Assembly: GCA_905479515.1 (NCBI GenBank)
Contig: CAJQMX010000325.1
Coordinates: 1-15,119 of the forward strand
Length of the DNA stretch: 15,119 nucleotides
Source of the DNA: an uncultured Parasphingopyxis sp.
Lineage (GTDB): Bacteria; Pseudomonadota; Alphaproteobacteria; Sphingomonadales; Sphingomonadaceae
Direction: 5' to 3'
Positions 7,483 to 13,046 of the stretch are shown in pieces. The translations under genes were made by a program, and so were the position numbers. How positions within the stretch are numbered: position 1 is the stretch's first letter; every line of letters begins with the position of its first letter. The notes below the pieces were generated by a model. That model did not search any database, was not told the DNA's origin, and saw only the letters and a list, made by a program, of their open reading frames with translations.

Positions 7483-8675
7483 TCCATCCCTCCAAATACC
7501 CGTTTGTGGAGCGGGGCATCGCCCATCCTGTATGTGAGCTCCGCAGGGTCGGTCACGTCCCAGATCGCAAGGTCTGCCGCTTGCCCTGCGGCAAGCCGGC
7601 CGACATCGGAAAGACCCAGCGCCTGCGCCGCGTTCACCGTCGCTCCACGCAGACATTCCTCCGGCGTGAGACCGAACAATGTTGCGCCCATATTCATCGC
7701 CAGCAAGAGCGAGGTCATCGGAGACGAACCCGGATTGCTGTCCGTTGCCAGTACCATCGGCACCCCGGCATCGCGAAACGCCTGGATCGGCGGCTTGCGG
7801 GTCTCTCCCAGGAAATAGAAAGCGCCCGGCAAGATCGCGGCCACCATCCCCGCATTCGCCATGGCCCCAATCCCGGCCTCGCTGACACATTCCAGATGCT
7901 CGGCAGACAGTGCGCCATATTCAGCAGCCAGCTGCGCGCCGCCCTGATCTGATAATTGCTCGGCATGGAGCTTGATCGGCAGGCCAAGCTCGGCGGCGAC
8001 ATCGAAGACCTTGCGGATCTGGGCCGGGGAAAAGGCGATGGTTTCGCAAAAGCCATCGACCATATCGACCAGCTCTTCGGCAGCGGCTTCGCGCAATGTC
8101 GGCAGGCAGATGGTGTCGAGATAATCGTCAGCATCCATGCCCTTGGGAATGGCGTGCGCGCCAAGAAAGGTCTTACTGATCCGCACGGGGCGCTGTTCGG
8201 CAAGCTCCGCCGCAACCCGCAACATCCTGAGCTCCGTCTCCCGGTCCAGGCCATAGCCGGACTTTATCTCGACCGTGCTAACCCCTTCTGAAAGCAACCG
8301 GTCCAGCCGGGCGAGCGCGCCAGCCAACAGCACCCCTTCTGGCGCATTGCGGGTCGCTTCGACGGTGGAGAAAATGCCCCCGCCTGCCCGTGCTATTTCC
8401 TCATAGCTTGCGCCTTCCAGACGCAGCTCAAACTCGCGGGCGCGGGAACCGGCATAAACAAGATGGGTGTGGCAATCGATCAGGCCGGGCGTGATCAGTC
8501 GCCCCTTGAGCGCGCTGCTTTCGCAATGCGCATATTGGGCGGGAATGGCATCGGACGGCCCCGCATAAACAATCCGGTCACCTGAAATGGCAATCGCACC
8601 ATTCTCGATCATCCCCCAACCGCGTGCATCGGCCAGCGTGGCGAGCGTCGCGTCGATATAGATATGATCCCGCAT
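7476..8675 (-). CDS. hutI: Imidazolonepropionase
   Basis: A 399-residue metal-dependent amidohydrolase opening the ring of imidazolone propionate to N-formimidoyl-glutamate. Metal-site motifs are DCHTH (67-71, ligands His69 and His71), His237 in KLHAEQ and Asp312 in [18 protein letters not shown] (138-144) is characteristic of HutI. The C-terminus [16 protein letters not shown] is the usual amidohydrolase tail. Two starts are possible. ATG 8675 gives a protein beginning [13 protein letters not shown], where homology begins, with an AGAGGAAAG purine run upstream at somewhat long spacing. ATG 8699 adds 8 residues and has no visible ribosome site. I prefer 8675. It is first in the operon, so its upstream region should hold the hut promoter, which I could not pin down. 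Confidence 0.95.
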   Translation of the reverse strand: MRDHIYIDATLATLADARGWGMIENGAIAISGDRIVYAGPSDAIPAQYAHCESSALKGRLITPGLIDCHTHLVYAGSRAREFELRLEGASYEEIARAGGGIFSTVEATRNAPEGVLLAGALARLDRLLSEGVSTVEIKSGYGLDRETELRMLRVAAELAEQRPVRISKTFLGAHAIPKGMDADDYLDTICLPTLREAAAEELVDMVDGFCETIAFSPAQIRKVFDVAAELGLPIKLHAEQLSDQGGAQLAAEYGALSAEHLECVSEAGIGAMANAGMVAAILPGAFYFLGETRKPPIQAFRDAGVPMVLATDSNPGSSPMTSLLLAMNMGATLFGLTPEECLRGATVNAAQALGLSDVGRLAAGQAADLAIWDVTDPAELTYRMGDAPLHKRVFGGMEC

Positions 8676-8765
8676 CCCTGATTCTTTCCTCTCAGACATA
8701 TTCGAACATAGACGCGAAATAACCGAACCTACAGTGCCATGAGCCCGGCTTGATTGACCTTTCCC

Positions 8766-8781
8766 TTTACGTTTACGTCAA
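8766..8781. promoter_or_regulatory. 16-bp near-palindrome, LiuR-like operator candidate
   Basis: TTTACGTTTACGTCAA is symmetric at 6 of 8 base pairs, of the form TTkACGTwwACGTmAA. From memory, this resembles the sites reported for LiuR, a MerR-family regulator of branched-chain amino acid and acyl-CoA catabolism in proteobacteria. It overlaps the apparent -35 box of the acyl-CoA dehydrogenase promoter, a sensible position for control. The symmetry is directly visible; the regulator identity is inferred. Confidence 0.5.
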
Positions 8782-8793
8782 TTGGAGTATCAT
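8766..8793 (+). promoter_or_regulatory. Probable promoter of the acyl-CoA dehydrogenase operon
   Basis: TTTACG (8766-8771) and TATCAT (8788-8793) are 16 bases apart and would start transcription about 30 bases before the ATG at 8831. The -35 box and half of the spacer lie within the palindrome at 8766-8781, so a bound regulator would block or distort this promoter. Assigned by eye only. Confidence 0.45.
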
Positions 8794-8830
8794 TGACGGG
8801 AAAAGAACAGAGATTGAGGACGCCTGATTC

Positions 8831-9946
8831 ATGAATTTCGATTTTTCCGACGACCAGAAATTCCTGCGCGAAGAGGCCCGGAAATTCCTGTCTGCCAAAT
8901 GCACGACTGCCGAAGTGCGCGCCGTGCTCGATGACGAAACGATGAGCCACAATGCAGATGTCTGGAAACAGATCGTCGAAATGGGGTGGCTCGGCACGGC
9001 GATTGCCGAGGAACATGGCGGGCTTGGCCTTGGTATGCTGGAGCTCTGCGTGATTGCGGAAGAGCTGGGCCGCGCGCTGGCCCCGGTTCCCTTTGCCTCG
9101 ACCGTCTATTTCTTCGCCGAAGCGCTGAAGCTGGCCGGATCGGATGCGCAAAAGGCCGCCCTGCTCCCGAAAGTCGCCGATGGATCCGTGATCGGCTGCA
9201 TCGCAGCCTCGGAAGGCCCTGGCGCGGTCGAGACTGGAAAGCTGACCGCTGAATTCAAGGATGGGAAGCTAAGCGGGACGAAAATTCCCGTCACCGATGG
9301 CGACATCGCGACTCATGCGGTCGTGCTCGCCAAGGATGGCACAGGGTCCAGCCTGGTGCTGGTGGCTCTCGCTCAGCCGGGCGTTACGCGAACCTCAATT
9401 GAAACCATCGAGCCGACACGCAGCCATGCCGAGATCATCTTTGACGGCGCCGACGCCGAACGGCTGGGCGCGCAAGGTGATGGCGAAACCCTGTACAATG
9501 ATATTATGAACCGGGCGGCGGTGTTGCTCGCATTCGAACAGACCGGCGGCGCTTCCGTCTGCCTTGAGATGGCGACCGACTATGCCAAGGAGCGCCACGC
9601 CTTTGGTCGGCCAATCGGCGGCAACCAGGCGATCAAGCACAAGCTCGCCGAAATGTATGTGAAGAATGAGGTCGCACGCTCCAACGCCTATTATGGCGCA
9701 TGGGCGCTTTCGACCGATGCAGTCGAATTGCCGGAAGCCGCAGCCGCTGCGCGCATCGCCGCCTCCGAAGCCTATTGGTTCGCGAGCAAGGAAAATATCC
9801 AGACGCATGGTGGCATGGGCTTTACCTGGGAGGTGGATTGCCACCTCTTCTATCGCCGCGCAAAATTGCTCGCGGTGCAGGCCGGTGCACCAGCCGTCTG
9901 GAAAGAGAAACTTGTGCGTGCGTTGGAAGTGCGAAATGCAGCCTAG
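8831..9946 (+). CDS. Acyl-CoA dehydrogenase family protein, probable non-catalytic partner subunit
   Basis: A 371-residue FadE-type flavoprotein. N-terminal helices (MNFDFSDDQKFLREEARKFL, then MGWLGTAIAEEHGGLGLG) and the C-terminal FAD-contact motifs RHAFGRPIGGNQAIKH (255-270) and IQTHGGMGFTWEVD (323-336) are clear. The middle domain is degenerate: the usual TEPxAGSD segment reads ASEGPGAVETG. Both known positions for the catalytic glutamate look empty: the MCAD-type site near the C-terminus aligns by eye with Ala351 (AVQAGA), and the IVD-type site with Asn227 (IMNRAA). This pattern suggests a partner subunit of a heteromeric enzyme with the downstream dehydrogenase, as in the FadE28-FadE29 (ChsE1-ChsE2) steroid dehydrogenases. 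The ATG has GAGGA 10 bases upstream. Substrate unknown; alignment by eye. Confidence 0.88.
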   Translation: MNFDFSDDQKFLREEARKFLSAKCTTAEVRAVLDDETMSHNADVWKQIVEMGWLGTAIAEEHGGLGLGMLELCVIAEELGRALAPVPFASTVYFFAEALKLAGSDAQKAALLPKVADGSVIGCIAASEGPGAVETGKLTAEFKDGKLSGTKIPVTDGDIATHAVVLAKDGTGSSLVLVALAQPGVTRTSIETIEPTRSHAEIIFDGADAERLGAQGDGETLYNDIMNRAAVLLAFEQTGGASVCLEMATDYAKERHAFGRPIGGNQAIKHKLAEMYVKNEVARSNAYYGAWALSTDAVELPEAAAAARIAASEAYWFASKENIQTHGGMGFTWEVDCHLFYRRAKLLAVQAGAPAVWKEKLVRALEVRNAA

Positions 9947-9957
9947 TTTTACCCATC

Positions 9958-10046
9958 GTCATGCTGAACTTGTTTCAGCATCCACTCATCATTCTGGGAT
10001 GTGGTCACAGATGGAGGAGTGGACCCTGAAACGAGTTCAGGGTGAC
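9958..10046. repeat. REP-like double palindrome between the two acyl-CoA dehydrogenase genes
   Basis: Two 30-base arms (9958-9987 and 10017-10046) are inverted copies of each other at 25 of 30 positions, separated by 29 bases. Each arm is itself an 8-bp hairpin with a 5-nt loop: ATGCTGAA/TTCAGCAT (9961-9968, 9974-9981) and ACCCTGAA/TTCAGGGT (10023-10030, 10036-10043). Four of the five differences between the arms are compensatory within the hairpins, so base pairing is what is conserved. I recall very similar sequences scattered between genes in sphingomonads. It sits within an apparent operon and could modulate mRNA stability or expression of the second gene. Confidence 0.85.
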
Positions 10047-10074
10047 AGAAGATATTTGCCGCAAGGACTTACCT

Positions 10075-11271
10075 ATGGATTTTAACGACACCCCCGAAGA
10101 GGCAGCATTCCGGGCCGAGGCACGCGCCTTTCTGGAGCAGCATCTCGAACCCAAAAAAGGCAATGCAATCCGCGGCCGGGATGCGCGGAAGCAAACGCTG
10201 GAAAAAGCGAAAGCCTGGCAGAAGGTGAAAGCCGAAAATCAGTTCGCGCAGATCACCTGGCCCAAGGAAATTGGCGGCCGCGGCGGCACCGCGATGCAGC
10301 AGGTCATCTGGAATCAGGAAGAGGCCAAATTCAATGCCCCGACCGGCCCCTTTGCGATCGGCCTTGGCATGTGTGTGCCCACCGTGATCGCCTTTGGGTC
10401 TGATGCGCACAAGGCGCGCTATGTCCAGCCGGCGCTGCACGGCGAAGAAATCTGGTGTCAGCTATTCTCCGAGCCCTCTGCCGGGTCCGATGTTGCGGGC
10501 CTCAAGATGAAAGCGGTCAAGGATGGCGATGACTGGGTGATCAACGGCCAGAAAGTCTGGACGACGGGCGCGCAGTTTTCGGATTATGGCATCGTGCTCA
10601 CGCGCACCGATCCCAATGTGCCCAAGCATAAGGGCCTCACCATGTTCATCGTCGACATGAAGGCTCCGGGCGTAGACGTTCGCCCGATCCATCAGGCATC
10701 AGGCGGCCGCGAATTCAACGAGGTCTATTTCACCGATGTCCGCATTCCCGACAGTGACCGGCTTGGCGAACCGGGCATGGGCTGGAAGGTCGCACTCGTC
10801 ACCTTGATGAACGAACGCCTCGCCGTGGGCGGCTCACCGGGGCCGGACTGGCAGGAAATCATGGACTATGCCCGCGATGCCGGCACGCTCTCCAACGCCG
10901 CCTTCCGTGAAAAGCTCGCCGACTGGTATGTCGCGGCGCAGGGCTACAAGCTCACCAAGTTCCGCACGCAGACCGCTCTGTCTCGCGGCGAAACGCCGGG
11001 GCCGGAAAACTCGATCGGCAAGATCATCAACGCCAACCATCTGCAGGATATCTGCAATAGCGCGGTCGAGATGCAGGATCACTACGGCCTTATTATCGAC
11101 AAGGACAAAGCCCCTGCGGACGCGGTTTTCCAGGAGAGCCTGATGTGGGCGCCGGGCCTGCGCATTGCCGGCGGCACGGACGAGATCCTCAAAAATATCA
11201 TCGCCGAACGCGTGCTGGGCCTGCCCCAGGATGTCCGGGTCGACAAGGACAAAGCATTTTCCGAACTTTAG
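10075..11271 (+). CDS. Acyl-CoA dehydrogenase family protein, probable catalytic subunit
   Basis: A 398-residue FadE-type flavoprotein introducing the alpha,beta double bond in an acyl-CoA. Its middle domain is intact: WCQLFSEPSAGSDVAGL (127-143) and GQKVWTTGAQFSDYG (158-172) are the FAD/substrate segments. Glu247 in MNERLAVGG aligns by eye with the IVD-type catalytic glutamate (LERL); the MCAD-type site near the C-terminus (IAGGTDEI) is glycine. The RxxFGxPI FAD motif found in the upstream gene is missing here, so the two proteins carry complementary motif sets. The frame opens at GTG 10042, inside the REP-like repeat, but ATG 10075 has AAGGA 7 bases upstream and begins MDFNDTPEEAAFRAEARAFL, the normal family start, so it is chosen. 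The thiolase follows after 50 bases. The exact substrate cannot be told. Confidence 0.9.
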   Translation: MDFNDTPEEAAFRAEARAFLEQHLEPKKGNAIRGRDARKQTLEKAKAWQKVKAENQFAQITWPKEIGGRGGTAMQQVIWNQEEAKFNAPTGPFAIGLGMCVPTVIAFGSDAHKARYVQPALHGEEIWCQLFSEPSAGSDVAGLKMKAVKDGDDWVINGQKVWTTGAQFSDYGIVLTRTDPNVPKHKGLTMFIVDMKAPGVDVRPIHQASGGREFNEVYFTDVRIPDSDRLGEPGMGWKVALVTLMNERLAVGGSPGPDWQEIMDYARDAGTLSNAAFREKLADWYVAAQGYKLTKFRTQTALSRGETPGPENSIGKIINANHLQDICNSAVEMQDHYGLIIDKDKAPADAVFQESLMWAPGLRIAGGTDEILKNIIAERVLGLPQDVRVDKDKAFSEL

Positions 11272-11321
11272 GCGGCATGACGCTGCCCAAGGCATAACCA
11301 CAATCTGAGAAGGACTATCTA

Positions 11322-12575
11322 ATGGCCGAAGCCTATATCATCGACGCTTGCCGCACCCCGCGCGGCATTGGCAAAGTTGGCAAGGGCGCGCTTGCTGAAG
11401 AGCATCCCCAGCACCTTGCCGCGACTGTGCTGAAGGCGATTGCCGAGCGCAACAATCTGAACACCGCCGATATCGACGATGTCATCTGGAGCACCAGCAC
11501 CCAGAAGGGCAAGCAGGGCGGCGATCTGGGCCGGATGGCGGCGCTTGATGCGGGTTATGACATTCGCACAAGTGGCACGACGCTTGACCGTTTCTGCGGC
11601 GGCGGGATCACCAGTGTGAGTTTCGCAGCGGCGCAGATCATGTCCGGCATGGAAGATCTGGTCGTCGCGGGCGGCACCGAAATGATGTCGCTGACCGGCC
11701 AGATGGCGAAGGAAGAAATGGCAGCGGGTTTTGCCCCGGCCATGATGGGTTCCGGCAATGAGCGGCTGCAGGGCGTTCACCCCCAGTCGCATCAGGGCAT
11801 ATGCGGCGATGCCATCGCTTCCATGGAAGGCATTTCGCGCGAAGCCGTTGATGCGCTGAGCCTTGAAAGCCAGAAGCGCGCGGCCGTCGCGATTGCCGAA
11901 GGCCGGTTCGACAAGAGCCTGGTTCCTGTCCTTGATGCTGAAGGCAACGTTCTGTTGGGCGAAGAAGAATTCCCGCGCCCGCAGACGACCGCTGAGGGTC
12001 TTGCTGCGCTGGAGCCATCCTTCACCAAGATCGCAGACATTCCCCTCGACAAGAAGGGCACGACTTTCCGCAAGCTTATCAACCAGAAATACCCCGATCT
12101 TGAGATCCAGCATGTGCATCATGCAGGCAACTCATCGGGCGTGGTCGATGGCGCGGCGGCGGTTCTTCTCGCCTCGAAAGCCTATGCTGACAGCCATGGC
12201 CTGACCCCGCGTGCGCGGATCGTGGCGACGGCCAATATGGGCGATGACCCGACCCTGATGCTCAACGCACCGGTACCGGCCGCCAAGAAGGTTCTCGAAA
12301 AAGCGGGCCTGACCAAGGACGATATCGACCTTTGGGAAATCAACGAAGCCTTTGCCGTGGTGGCAGAGAAGTTCATCCGCGATCTCGATCTGGACCGTGA
12401 CAAGGTGAATGTGAATGGCGGCGCGATTGCGCTCGGCCATCCCATCGGTGCGACGGGATCAATCCTGATCGGCACGCTGCTCGACGAGCTTGAACGCCGC
12501 GACCTGAAGCGCGGTCTCGTCACCATGTGCGCCGCTGGCGGCATGGCACCTGCGATCATTATCGAGCGGGTATAG
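11322..12575 (+). CDS. Acetyl-CoA C-acyltransferase (thiolase)
   Basis: A 417-residue thiolase that cleaves 3-ketoacyl-CoA with CoA, or runs in reverse to condense acetyl-CoA. Catalytic parts are the nucleophile Cys92 in LDRFCGGGITS, NEAFA (341-345), His373 in GHPIGATG (372-379) and Cys403 in MCAAGGMAPA (402-411). VVAGGTEMMS (114-123) and HHAGNSSGVVDGAAA (266-280) are conserved family blocks. Length is slightly above the 390-400 typical of the family. AAGGA lies 7 bases before the ATG at 11322. Its place 50 bases after the second acyl-CoA dehydrogenase indicates one operon and a degradative role in the same acyl-CoA route. The hydratase and hydroxyacyl-CoA dehydrogenase steps between them are not in the window. 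FadA-, FadI- and AtoB-type roles cannot be told apart here, so no symbol is given. Confidence 0.93.
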   Translation: MAEAYIIDACRTPRGIGKVGKGALAEEHPQHLAATVLKAIAERNNLNTADIDDVIWSTSTQKGKQGGDLGRMAALDAGYDIRTSGTTLDRFCGGGITSVSFAAAQIMSGMEDLVVAGGTEMMSLTGQMAKEEMAAGFAPAMMGSGNERLQGVHPQSHQGICGDAIASMEGISREAVDALSLESQKRAAVAIAEGRFDKSLVPVLDAEGNVLLGEEEFPRPQTTAEGLAALEPSFTKIADIPLDKKGTTFRKLINQKYPDLEIQHVHHAGNSSGVVDGAAAVLLASKAYADSHGLTPRARIVATANMGDDPTLMLNAPVPAAKKVLEKAGLTKDDIDLWEINEAFAVVAEKFIRDLDLDRDKVNVNGGAIALGHPIGATGSILIGTLLDELERRDLKRGLVTMCAAGGMAPAIIIERV

Positions 12576-12588
12576 GCTTGGGCTTGGG

Positions 12589-12617
12589 GGGGCGGCCCGG
12601 CAATCCGGCGCCGCCCC
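12589..12617. terminator. GC-rich hairpin between convergent thiolase and SnoaL-like genes
   Basis: GGGGCGGC (12589-12596) pairs exactly with GCCGCCCC (12610-12617), and an inner CCGG/CCGG pairing with one bulged C closes on a CAAT loop. It lies 14 bases after the thiolase stop and 21 before the end of the opposing gene. Only TT follows on the plus strand, so it is a strong stem without a proper U tract; bidirectional termination or mRNA end protection is plausible. Confidence 0.5.
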
Positions 12618-12637
12618 TTCAGCATTGATCAGCGCAT

Positions 12638-13030
12638 TTAGGAAAAGGCCTTCGCAGCCTCATGGGTGTTCATGAAATCGCGGAAGCGGAGCCATTTGCC
12701 GTCCGCCACGGTGATGACATGGGCAAAGTCGGATTCAATCGGCCTGCCGGTCGAAAGTGCTGTCAGCCGCAGATGGCCGGTCACCACAACCTTGTCGCCT
12801 TCGCAGATAAATTCCTCGGCATCGAACTGATGAATATCGACCGAGGAAAGCACGGTTTCGAAGAAGAAGCGGGCCCCATCCATCCCGTTTACTGTCCGCG
12901 CATAGGGAATGATGTCCGGCCCGTAGAATTCGATCTGGACGTCGGAGTGCATCCATTCGAGAATGGCATCCACATCCGCATTGCCAAACGCCTCGAACAC
13001 ATTTTTTGTCACATCGATCGGTGCGATCAT
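12638..13030 (-). CDS. SnoaL-like / NTF2-like protein
   Basis: A 130-residue single-domain protein of the NTF2-like (SnoaL, ketosteroid-isomerase-like) fold: VTKNVFEAFGNADVDAILEW, then HSDVQIEFYGP, EEFICEGDKVVVTGHLRLT and ADGKWLRFRDF, with the usual helix-then-sheet order and length. The frame extends to 13105, but that would overlap the receptor gene. ATG 13030 has GAAGGA 7 bases upstream and begins 16 bases after the receptor stop, so it is the start and the two genes are very likely co-transcribed. Members of this fold act as isomerases, cyclases or non-enzymatic binding proteins, and nothing here fixes the activity; the classical ketosteroid isomerase Tyr/Asp/Asp set could not be placed with confidence. 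No signal peptide, so probably cytosolic. Confidence 0.8.
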   Translation of the reverse strand: MIAPIDVTKNVFEAFGNADVDAILEWMHSDVQIEFYGPDIIPYARTVNGMDGARFFFETVLSSVDIHQFDAEEFICEGDKVVVTGHLRLTALSTGRPIESDFAHVITVADGKWLRFRDFMNTHEAAKAFS

Positions 13031-13046
13031 GGGCTTGTCCTTCGCA

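Larger units (their letters stand above)
8676..8830. other. Divergent intergenic region between hutI and the acyl-CoA dehydrogenase gene
   Basis: About 155 bases must carry the leaders and promoters of both the leftward hut operon and the rightward acyl-CoA operon. The right half holds the palindrome and promoter listed separately. For hutI I see no clean -35/-10 pair; a TTGACG on the minus strand (8781-8776) lies inside the palindrome but lacks a good -10 partner. No hut-specific operator was recognised. Confidence 0.6.

Noticed and set aside
6838..7818. 326-codon plus-strand open frame antisense to hutH/hutI
   Set aside because: Lies entirely opposite two well-conserved enzymes; Arg/His-rich composition typical of a shadow frame.
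7483..7890. N-terminal extension of hutH by 136 codons
   Set aside because: Overlaps hutI in another frame and has no histidase homology; ATG 7482 has a strong ribosome site.
8729..9151. 140-codon minus-strand open frame across the divergent promoter and acyl-CoA dehydrogenase start
   Set aside because: Antisense to conserved dehydrogenase sequence; no motif; a shadow frame.
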